Assembly: GCA_013375495.1 (NCBI GenBank)
Contig: JABXKC010000022.1
Location: forward strand, 1 to 62,370
Reading direction: 5' to 3'
DNA from: Promethearchaeota archaeon
GTDB taxonomy: Archaea > Asgardarchaeota > Lokiarchaeia > Sigynarchaeales > SOKP01
Length of the DNA: 62,370 bases
The translations under genes and the position numbers were made by a program. Position 1 is the stretch's first letter. Each line of letters begins with the position of its first letter. Below, one piece after another: positions 52,677 through 60,644 of the stretch. Below the pieces are notes generated by a model. That model ran no database searches. It had not been told where the DNA came from and saw only the letters and a program-made list of their open reading frames with translations.

Positions 52677-55436
52677 CTACATAAATAGCATTTTACCAAC
52701 GAAAGTTAGTAAGTCAATTACTTGAATTTTGTTTTTTAGTTCTTTATTCTCGTTTAGATAACAATTTAAATGCGTTAAACATTTTGGACAGGTGGTAATT
52801 AAATAATCTGCACCAGTTTCGATTGCTTGTTTTATTCTCGATTCTTGCAAGAGCTTTGAATTTTGATTGCATGAAATATAAGCAGAAACGCCACAACAGT
52901 CAGCGTCAACTTTATTATGTTCCATTTCAAGTAGCTTAATACCTTGGATTAGTTTCAAAACTTCACGAGGAGCTTCATAAACATTGCTCATGCGACCAAG
53001 CCTACACGGATCGTGGTAAGTTACTTTAACTTCTCCTAGATTTGGAAACGATATATCTTCTAATAGTTTCTCTTTCATAATATACTCAGACATGTGATAA
53101 AGTTCAAAGTCGAAATCATCGCTACCCTTAAACAGCTTTCGGTATTCATTATTCCAAGTATAATACCCTTCGGGGCAACTAAAGACGATAGTTTTCACTC
53201 CAGCGTCTTTAAACAACTTAACATTGTATCTTGCTAATTTTTCAAAAGATTCGGTATCGCCTTGCCAAATAATATCGTGTCCGCAGCATTTTTCGTCTGG
53301 TAAAACAACGGGCACAATTTCATTCTGATTTAATATTCCGATTACGCTCTTAGGAACTGTGAGATAATTTGTAGCGTTATATGAAAGCAGGTTGTCTTGA
53401 TTTCCATAGTTACAAACCATAACACCTGAAGAATCAAGAGCTCCAGTATAATCTTCAGGGATTTGGTCGCTATTGCTGCAACAATTGCAATTTAAACACC
53501 TATTTGCTTCTTTTATTGCTTGTTCTTCTGTAAATCCTAATTCCATTTCTTCAAAACAGACTAACCTTTCTTCTCCCGGCATAAAATTCATTTCTTGACA
53601 AGCTTTAACTTGGATATATTTCTTAGGAATAGTAGATCGTTTAAGATCCTTTTTATTGATCCTTCCTTCTTTTAAATCAACTCCACGGATATAACGATCT
53701 ATTGAAAATGCAGCTTCTCTTCCATCTCCGATCGCATCAACAGCACACATTAACGAATCAAAAATTATATCTCCACCAGCAAAGATCCCCGGGATGCTGG
53801 TTTCATAAGTTAAAGCGTCAGCTACTATTTTACCCCTCTCTATTTTTAACTTGTTATCAGTTGCAGCATTAATGGGAACCATGTCAAGTCCCTGCCCGAT
53901 AGCAGTAACAACGTGGTCAACAACGATCTTATAATCAGAGTCTTCTACTTTTTTTAAAGTTCTTCTTCCTGTTTCAGGGTCGGGTTCTCCCCACTCAATT
54001 TTATAACAATTTAATGCCAATTTTCCATTAGGTTCTTGGGTAATGTTTTTGGTCGAGGTAGTAAAATGATATTCCATTACTTCTCTCTCGGTTTCGTGCA
54101 AATCTTTGAGCACATTTTTAAGATCCTCCTCTGTTAGTATGTCTACAAAATCGGCTTTCGTAGCTCCTAATCTAACAGCAGTCTCACCTACATCTACCGC
54201 AACTGCTCCTCCGCCGATAATTCCAAAAGTTTTCCCTTTAAATTCTTCGGGATCTTCCGCACAATTATACTTTCGATCTAAAAGAAAATCTATGGCAACA
54301 TGAACGTTAGGTAAATCTTCGCCTTCTAACCTCAGAGTTTTTGGTACGTAAAGACCTACCGCAATGAATACGGCTTCAAACCCTTCCTTTTTGAGATCTT
54401 TAAGAGTAAATTTAGCACCAAACTCTTTGTTTAATACTATTTCGACTCCCATGCTTTTTATAAAGTCAACATCATGGTCTAAAGCTTCATCAGAGAGCCT
54501 ATATTGCGGAACTCCGTATCTTACGACGCCACCAGTTTTATCGCCTTTTTCGAAAATCATTGACTTATATCCCATTCTTGCAAGGAAGTAAGCAGCGGAT
54601 AAACCTCCCGGTCCAGCACCAATTATTGCTACTTTTTCTTTCGTTTGCTTAACTGGTTTTATTTTACTCTTGTTAGGATGAGCAGCTTCGTAATCAGATA
54701 CGAAACGCTTTAATTCTCGAATTGCGACAGGATCATCGTGGTGCTGTCGATTGCAATTCAATGCGCATTGCGCAGTACAAATTCTACCACATAAATAGGG
54801 TAAAGGATTCATTTCTCTTATTAAATCAATAGATTCTTGAAACTTGCCCTCAGAAATTAATGAGACATACCCCTGAACATCTACTTCTGCAGGGCAACCA
54901 ACGACACACGGCGCAGTTCCCGTTAAAAATGGAACACACCCCATAAAATAAGCAATTTCTCCTTGGTTTTTTATTTTTAATCCTGTTCCTTCTAAGAATC
55001 CAAGCTTATTGGTGAACTTTATCTTATCTTCTGCCATTAATTTTGGTATACTTGAATAAACTCTATCGTGATTGCAACTTCGCAAAGTCTCTTGTAACGG
55101 TTCGTATTCCGAAGTTAATGTTCGAAGTTCCTTAATAATCTCTGTGAAGTTGACCCCAGTTTTATCTTTAGTCATTGGACAATATTCTGTGCACAATCCA
55201 CAAGTTAGACAATCCCAAATATTATTGTTTTGTAACGCTTCCTCTGGCGATAAGAATGTTAAGTCAGTAATTAAATTTCTCGGATAAAACAAGTCTAAGT
55301 AAGAGACAGGACATACATTAACGCACCGATTACAATTATAGCAATAATTTGCGTTCGCGATGACATTTTTAATAATGTCACTTGAGAGTATTCTGTCATT
55401 TTTCTCACTTACGCTTTTTTCGTTAGTTTCAGTCAT
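52677..55436 (-). CDS. Fusion of HdrC-like, GltD-like and HdrB-like domains
   Basis: 919 residues in three parts. Residues about 1-100: two ferredoxin clusters (C-Y-N-C-N-R-C-V-N-V-C-P and C-L-T-C-G-L-C-T-E-Y-C-P), HdrC-like. About 165-600: GltD-like FAD/NAD(P) domain with its own cysteines (C-V-V-G-C-P-A-E-V, then C-G-R-I-C-T-A-Q-C), FAD motif G-A-G-P-G-G-L-S-A-A-Y and NAD(P) motif G-G-G-A-V-A-V-D-V-G. About 690-919: two CCG domains (E-K-C-C-G-H-D, D-A-D-C-C-G-V) that in HdrB hold noncubane clusters reducing disulfides. The layout suggests NAD(P)H-linked reduction of a disulfide or quinone. It lies 117 bases upstream of nfnA. Confidence 0.88.
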   Translation of the reverse strand: MTETNEKSVSEKNDRILSSDIIKNVIANANYCYNCNRCVNVCPVSYLDLFYPRNLITDLTFLSPEEALQNNNIWDCLTCGLCTEYCPMTKDKTGVNFTEIIKELRTLTSEYEPLQETLRSCNHDRVYSSIPKLMAEDKIKFTNKLGFLEGTGLKIKNQGEIAYFMGCVPFLTGTAPCVVGCPAEVDVQGYVSLISEGKFQESIDLIREMNPLPYLCGRICTAQCALNCNRQHHDDPVAIRELKRFVSDYEAAHPNKSKIKPVKQTKEKVAIIGAGPGGLSAAYFLARMGYKSMIFEKGDKTGGVVRYGVPQYRLSDEALDHDVDFIKSMGVEIVLNKEFGAKFTLKDLKKEGFEAVFIAVGLYVPKTLRLEGEDLPNVHVAIDFLLDRKYNCAEDPEEFKGKTFGIIGGGAVAVDVGETAVRLGATKADFVDILTEEDLKNVLKDLHETEREVMEYHFTTSTKNITQEPNGKLALNCYKIEWGEPDPETGRRTLKKVEDSDYKIVVDHVVTAIGQGLDMVPINAATDNKLKIERGKIVADALTYETSIPGIFAGGDIIFDSLMCAVDAIGDGREAAFSIDRYIRGVDLKEGRINKKDLKRSTIPKKYIQVKACQEMNFMPGEERLVCFEEMELGFTEEQAIKEANRCLNCNCCSNSDQIPEDYTGALDSSGVMVCNYGNQDNLLSYNATNYLTVPKSVIGILNQNEIVPVVLPDEKCCGHDIIWQGDTESFEKLARYNVKLFKDAGVKTIVFSCPEGYYTWNNEYRKLFKGSDDFDFELYHMSEYIMKEKLLEDISFPNLGEVKVTYHDPCRLGRMSNVYEAPREVLKLIQGIKLLEMEHNKVDADCCGVSAYISCNQNSKLLQESRIKQAIETGADYLITTCPKCLTHLNCYLNENKELKNKIQVIDLLTFVGKMLFM

Positions 55437-55689
55437 ATGAATCCCATAACGGTCATTAATCTAATGTTAAATATAATTTAAAGAAGTTTAAATATGCTTT
55501 TATTATCATTAAAAAGAATTTTATATGTAAATTTCATCATAACATTTTCTTTGAAGAAATGTTAATTATAAATTCAGTTAGGGTAGAGGTTGTGTAAATT
55601 AACAAATAACCTAATAAATAGTAATAATCTATTATAAATATTAACTCTCTATACAAAAAAAAACAAAAATAGAATTTTGTGAAAATTTT

Positions 55690-57615
55690 ATGAGTAAAGC
55701 TAAAGATGTATCTATACCTGACGATGTCAAGGGATACTCCCAAGTGAGACTCGACGTAGATTTGACCAGCGGTAAGATTTCAAAATCTACTTTATCTGGA
55801 GAATTCTGTCGGGATTGGATCGGTGGGTATGGATTTGGAGCTAAAATTCTTTGGGACGAATTAAAACCAGGTGTCGATCCTTTAGGTCCTGAAAACGTGT
55901 TTGTTTGGGCTATTGGACCGTTCCCTACTACAATTTTACCGACAAGTTCGAAATATGGAGTATTCGCTAAATCTCCATTAACAAATATGTTTGGTATGGC
56001 TATTTCTTCTGGTTCGGTTGGTGCGCAAGCGCGACGAGCAGGAATTAACGCAATTGTTGTTAAAGGAAAAGCATCTGAACCTGTATACATGGTTGTAGAC
56101 GACGATGATTACTACATAGAACCGTGCGAAAAAACTCTTTGGGGTAAAGGGAATTTTGAGACAGAAGAATTACTTCGAGAAGAATTTCAAGATCAAAGAT
56201 TAGCTGTGATGTCAATTGGACCAGCGGGAGAACAAATGAGTAGAATAGGTTGTATTACTAACGATAGAAACAGACAAGCGGGTCGTACTGGAATGGGAGG
56301 GGTCATGGGAAGTAAAAATCTGAAGGCCATCGCATTTCGGGGTACAAAAGGACTAAAAGTTGCCTATCCTGTAGAATTTTATAAAAAAGCTAAGAAACTA
56401 ATTAAAGTAGCTAACGGTCCAGCAACTGCCAAATATCGTGATTTAGGAACACCAGCAGGGTTGACTAGTTACAATAAACTGGGAATGATGCCTACCATGA
56501 ACTACCGCGAAGGTACATGGGACGAGATTGATAAAGGAGCCTTTAATGGCGATCAATTAAACGAAGATTGGGTTGTTAAAAAAGTTGCTTGCTCTCAATG
56601 CTCAATCGCTTGTGATCATCTAGCAAGAGTACCAAAAACTCACCCAGAATATCCTAATTTAATCGCTTCTATAGATGTGGAAATGTGTTATTCCTTTGGA
56701 ACAAACACAGGTTGCAGTGATTGGCCAACAGTCTTTAAATGCGTAGCATTATGCGATGATTTAGGAATTGATGCAATTTCAGGGGGTGTTACTGCCTCAA
56801 TGGCTTGTGAGTTGTACGAAGTTGGACTCATAACGAAAAAAGATCTTGGATATGAACTACCATTTGGTTCTACCACTAATCTGGCACGATTTACAGAAGA
56901 AATGATCCTAGGAAAAGGTTTTGCTGGAAAGATTTTTAAAGACGGATGTGAACAAGCCGGTATTAGATTAGAAGAAATGGGTAGAAAAAATGCAGGTTAT
57001 TACGGAATGCATATTAAAGGACTCGAGATGCCAGCATTTGATCTCCATGGTATGACATCATTCGCTGTTGGAGAAAGTGTTTCAATCCGAGGGGCATGTC
57101 ACCTACGAAATGGTGCTTATGGCTTAGACGCAAAAGGAACATTTGACAGATTTGGTTATGATAAACCTCTCGAACGCGGAAAGAAAATCAAGGCGACTGA
57201 AGATGTTTATGGGATTATAGATTCGTACGTTATTTGTAAATTCACTCGTGGTATCTACGAAAACGATGCAGAAATGGCCAAAGTTTACGAACTAGTAACA
57301 GGTATACCTCATACGGAAGAATCTTTGTTGACTCGAGGAGAAGCTATTGTTAATCTTTCTAAGTGTTTCAATATCCGAGAAGGATGGACTCGAGATGATG
57401 ATCATCCTCCAGAAAAGTTCTTTAAAGAATCCCATACAAAAGGCCCTGCCAAAGGCGTTGTTTTAAAAGAAGAGGGCTATCAGAAGTTATTAAGCGGCTA
57501 TTACGAAGCAAGAGGTTGGAACAAAGAGACGGGTATTCCTACGGATGAGACTCTTAAGAGATTAGGTTTAGATTTTGTTATTGGAAAATTGAAGCCAGCT
57601 GGAGGTAAGAAGTAA
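55690..57615 (+). CDS. Tungsten aldehyde:ferredoxin oxidoreductase family protein
   Basis: 641 residues of the AOR superfamily. N-terminal R-L-D-V-D-L-T-S-G-K-I, the pterin segment S-S-G-S-V-G-A, family signature G-M-G-G-V-M-G-S-K-N-L-K, and cluster cysteines V-A-C-S-Q-C-S-I-A-C-D near 307. It differs from the AOR at 25281 and is directly followed by a HycB-type four-cluster subunit, so it resembles AOR complexes with an electron-transfer partner. The substrate may be an aldehyde or an aromatic acid-type compound. The 250-base upstream gap holds a likely promoter (AT-rich, no gene). Confidence 0.92.
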   Translation: MSKAKDVSIPDDVKGYSQVRLDVDLTSGKISKSTLSGEFCRDWIGGYGFGAKILWDELKPGVDPLGPENVFVWAIGPFPTTILPTSSKYGVFAKSPLTNMFGMAISSGSVGAQARRAGINAIVVKGKASEPVYMVVDDDDYYIEPCEKTLWGKGNFETEELLREEFQDQRLAVMSIGPAGEQMSRIGCITNDRNRQAGRTGMGGVMGSKNLKAIAFRGTKGLKVAYPVEFYKKAKKLIKVANGPATAKYRDLGTPAGLTSYNKLGMMPTMNYREGTWDEIDKGAFNGDQLNEDWVVKKVACSQCSIACDHLARVPKTHPEYPNLIASIDVEMCYSFGTNTGCSDWPTVFKCVALCDDLGIDAISGGVTASMACELYEVGLITKKDLGYELPFGSTTNLARFTEEMILGKGFAGKIFKDGCEQAGIRLEEMGRKNAGYYGMHIKGLEMPAFDLHGMTSFAVGESVSIRGACHLRNGAYGLDAKGTFDRFGYDKPLERGKKIKATEDVYGIIDSYVICKFTRGIYENDAEMAKVYELVTGIPHTEESLLTRGEAIVNLSKCFNIREGWTRDDDHPPEKFFKESHTKGPAKGVVLKEEGYQKLLSGYYEARGWNKETGIPTDETLKRLGLDFVIGKLKPAGGKK

Positions 57616-57616
57616 T

Positions 57617-58174
57617 ATGTCTAGATCTTCCACGAAGAAACGCGGTGGAAAAATGCATCAATTCATAATAATCGACCCTGATTTGTGTACTGGATGCGAA
57701 ACATGCGAATCTGTATGCTCTTTTGTCCACGATGGTGAATTTAATCCTATTAACACGCGAATTCATAGAGTGCGAATTGAACCTGTTTTCAACATCGCTT
57801 TAGCGTGTCAAAAATGTGAGGACGCGCCATGCATTCGTAGTTGTCCTGAAAAAGCTTTGAGTAAAAATGAAGAAACGGGTTCTATAATTATTGACGATGA
57901 AAAATGTAATGGATGCGCGTATTGTATCAGAGCTTGCGATTTTGGAGTTATAAATTTACATATTGACACCCAGAAAGCTCTTATATGTGATCTCTGCGAA
58001 GGTATGAAAGAGGATTACATTGATCCGGAAGTAGGTAAAGCGGAACCTCAATGCATTGCCGTTTGTCCAAAAGAAGCCATCAGTTTGAAAAATGTTGAAC
58101 AGATTGGTGAAGAAACCAGAATAGACGCAGTAAAGCGTTTATTTGGTGATGTTTCGGAATTTGGCGGTAAATAA
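57617..58174 (+). CDS. Four-cluster ferredoxin subunit for the adjacent aldehyde oxidoreductase
   Basis: 185 residues (HycB/DmsB type) with four [4Fe-4S] cysteine groups: C-T-G-C-E-T-C-E-S-V-C, C-Q-K-C-E-D-A-P-C-I-R-S-C-P, C-N-G-C-A-Y-C-I-R-A-C, and C-D-L-C-E-G then C-I-A-V-C-P. It shuttles electrons from the catalytic subunit to a redox partner. Although the first ATG is 57617, a stronger ribosome site (GGTGG, 57642-57646) precedes ATG 57653, which gives a more typical start (M-H-Q-F-I-I-I-D-P-D-L-C). Likely an operon with the AOR gene (1 base apart). Confidence 0.92.
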   Translation: MSRSSTKKRGGKMHQFIIIDPDLCTGCETCESVCSFVHDGEFNPINTRIHRVRIEPVFNIALACQKCEDAPCIRSCPEKALSKNEETGSIIIDDEKCNGCAYCIRACDFGVINLHIDTQKALICDLCEGMKEDYIDPEVGKAEPQCIAVCPKEAISLKNVEQIGEETRIDAVKRLFGDVSEFGGK

Positions 58175-58244
58175 ATAATTTTTTATTTATTTTATTTAAT
58201 TTATTTTTTTATTCAATTCTTTTTAGTTAACTTTAACAAATAAT
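58175..58244. terminator. Convergent T/A-rich terminator region
   Basis: Seventy bases between convergent genes are almost entirely A/T with T-runs readable on both strands (for example 58178-58217). Archaeal transcription stops at such runs, so this probably ends both the ferredoxin transcript and the glycosylase-like gene. Confidence 0.45.
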
Positions 58245-59423
58245 TTAGCTACAGTCCTTAAGTGGGCTCATAAATCCACCCATTGTTCGTTTGGTTAATG
58301 GAGTCATTTTTTTACAATTTTTAATACCTATTTTCTGTCCTGTAATAAACTTTCCGATTCTATTTCCTTCCAAATTTATTTTTGTCATTATATGTTCTTC
58401 TATTTTCTTAAAAAGGTACAATTTTAGCAGAGGAACAGGTTTATCAACTACATCCCATACGCCAATTACCCTCCCATTACTTAATATTGTTGAGGTAGCA
58501 TTACCAGAACGATCATAAATAAATTCAAAATCTTTAAGGTCAACATATCTTTCTCTCTCTTTATAGCCCATAAGGTATGGATCTAGGCGGGGTAAAAAAT
58601 TTACTATATTCTTTTTTTGTGGATTACCCTGATTTAAAATTTTCATATCTTCCTTACAAATTATATAATCTAAATCGAGGTCAGAAATTTTTATTAATTC
58701 AATTTTATCTTCTATTAAATTCAGAACTTTAGTAGCTTGGCCTTTATTCACTCTAAGCCACCATGTAATGTCTTTTAGAGTAACAGGACCGTAAGATTTG
58801 AGATATTTTTGAATTAATAACTGAATAGCTTCTTCTTGGTTATACTTATTTAGGTCAATATCTGGGAAGTATACATCGAAAGGGGCGTAAAGAATTCTTC
58901 TATCTTTCCAACTTTTTATCGGCTTTCCTCTTATTAATAACATCTTATCGCACATCACGGAAATCACTGCCACAATGTCTTTTTGGGAAGATAGAGCTTT
59001 TTTAATATCAGTTGTACACATTTCTTTATCATATAATAATTCAATTATTTGTCTTGAGATAACATTATATTCATCAATCGAGATTTCTCTCATCTCTAAA
59101 TATTGCTGGTCTCTTTTATCTATCAGAGGCTTAATAAGATTGTGGACGATAGGAATCATTTTTTTTGTTTCAATGAATAAAGTTTTACGCATCCCACGAA
59201 TTCTTCCTAAATTCTTCTCAATGTAGAGTTCTCTGTCTAAATCTTCTTTACTAAAATTTTCTGTTCTGTTAAAAAGAGTCAAATAAGGTTCAATTGTTCC
59301 AGTAGCGTGTAAACCGCATAAATCGTCTGAAATTTGTAGGATATCATTTGTTTTAGAATCCTCTGTGAGATGGTGTTTTTTTAAAATGAGTTGATTTGCC
59401 GCGTCTACTGTTAAGTTTTTCAT
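58245..59423 (-). CDS. AlkZ/YcaQ-like winged-helix DNA glycosylase-family protein
   Basis: 392 residues of the HTH_42 (AlkX/AlkZ) family, three tandem winged helices. The conserved start of the fold is L-H-A-T-G-T-I-E-P-Y-L-T-L-F-N-R-T, and R-I-R-G-M-R-K-T-L-F near residues 72-82. The family includes glycosylases that remove alkylated or crosslinked bases; the Q-x-Q/H-x-Q motif used by AlkZ is not obvious here, so activity is uncertain. Basic C-terminus (M-T-P-L-T-K-R-T) fits DNA contact. Single gene. Confidence 0.82.
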   Translation of the reverse strand: MKNLTVDAANQLILKKHHLTEDSKTNDILQISDDLCGLHATGTIEPYLTLFNRTENFSKEDLDRELYIEKNLGRIRGMRKTLFIETKKMIPIVHNLIKPLIDKRDQQYLEMREISIDEYNVISRQIIELLYDKEMCTTDIKKALSSQKDIVAVISVMCDKMLLIRGKPIKSWKDRRILYAPFDVYFPDIDLNKYNQEEAIQLLIQKYLKSYGPVTLKDITWWLRVNKGQATKVLNLIEDKIELIKISDLDLDYIICKEDMKILNQGNPQKKNIVNFLPRLDPYLMGYKERERYVDLKDFEFIYDRSGNATSTILSNGRVIGVWDVVDKPVPLLKLYLFKKIEEHIMTKINLEGNRIGKFITGQKIGIKNCKKMTPLTKRTMGGFMSPLKDCS

Positions 59424-59543
59424 GAAGATTCTAGGATCATAATTAGGTTTACTATTTAAATGAAATTATTCTAACAAGGCTTTTTATAAAATAGAATAAT
59501 CTAATAAATTAGTTTTTTCGTTTATAAAAAAAGTTAAAGAGAG

Positions 59544-60353
59544 TTAAATTTTCGGTTGTTTCTTCTTTTTTCGTCCAGTTCCTCCACCCCCGCCCCCAAG
59601 TCCTGATAAATCTAAAGCTCCGTCGCTAGCAATTGCACATGCTATAATTATTAGTACGATAATTGCTATCACGACAGCTATTGCAAGGGATAAAAGTATT
59701 ATTCCAAGAATTTTAAAGAATGCGTATGTCCAATTATCGTCTTCAACTTTACCAACGGTTCGGACCCCATAAAAGATTAAGATTAAGGAGACAATCAAAA
59801 TATATACAAGTGAGATAGGAACTGTAAGTAAAAAGTTTTGAATGTTGAAAATAAATATGAAGACGAGTTCTACTATGGCACATCCACCTAAAAATAATAG
59901 AATATGTGCCCAAATAAATCCCTTAGAGAAGTATTTATCTCTCAGAAAGAGAGTCATTAAGTTAACTATAATATTTGCACCGACTGACAGACTGACAAAC
60001 ATGTGAACTTGCGGTAGAAATTCTGTAAAGATCACTATAGGTATGCTTAAAATTCCTAAAAGAAAACTGAGTGTTACAAAGAGTAGGAAGCTTAGTAGCG
60101 TTTTATTATTTTTAGAGGTAAAGAAAAATAAGATAAACAAAATTACTTCTACGATTACTATTATAATATAAGCCAATAAATTTGGTCCTGTAAAATCCAA
60201 ATCTGAGAAAAGAAAGCTAAACAAATATTCTCCAGATAACCAGACTATTGACCCCAACAAGAGGATTGGATATATTTTACCAATTATTGCTTTTCTTTGA
60301 ATTGAAGTAAGTTGGTATTTTGATTTTTTTTTAGATTCTTGAGATTCTAACAC
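59544..60353 (-). CDS. Polytopic membrane protein with glycine-rich C-terminal tail
   Basis: 269 residues with about seven transmembrane segments (roughly 28-50, 57-79, 84-112, 116-138, 145-170, 175-198 and 205-240). The N-terminus is charged (E-S-Q-E-S-K-K-K-S-K-Y), and a short tail carries G-G-G-G-G-G followed by K-K-K-K-Q. No recognised transporter or enzyme motif. The basic tail is probably cytoplasmic. I do not recognise the family. It faces away from the HdrA gene. Confidence 0.7.
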   Translation of the reverse strand: MLESQESKKKSKYQLTSIQRKAIIGKIYPILLLGSIVWLSGEYLFSFLFSDLDFTGPNLLAYIIIVIVEVILFILFFFTSKNNKTLLSFLLFVTLSFLLGILSIPIVIFTEFLPQVHMFVSLSVGANIIVNLMTLFLRDKYFSKGFIWAHILLFLGGCAIVELVFIFIFNIQNFLLTVPISLVYILIVSLILIFYGVRTVGKVEDDNWTYAFFKILGIILLSLAIAVVIAIIVLIIIACAIASDGALDLSGLGGGGGGTGRKKKKQPKI

Positions 60354-60644
60354 GAATATTCACCCATCAAAATACTTTTTCTATTTTACTTAAGAGTTTA
60401 TGTTTTAATCATTAGTTATAATCTTTATTTCATTTATATCTAATTCGGTTTTTTTCGACTTTAACAGCTATGAGGAAAGTCGTAAAATCAAAAATACTGG
60501 TTTTAAAACTAATAACAATTGAATTTTAATAATAAGAACAACTTTACATAACATAATTATATTGTATTACGAACAATAAAGAAGCTATTAGTAAAGTATA
60601 TACTCTTGAATAATTAGGAGGATATATAAACAAAGGTGTAAATA
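60354..60644. other. Divergent intergenic region upstream of hdrA
   Basis: A 291-base gap between divergent genes. It is AT-rich with several possible TATA-like stretches (for example around 60545-60565), but no single box stands out. GGTG at 60635-60638 is the ribosome site of the hdrA TTG start, 6 bases upstream of it. Nothing else was found. Confidence 0.35.
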
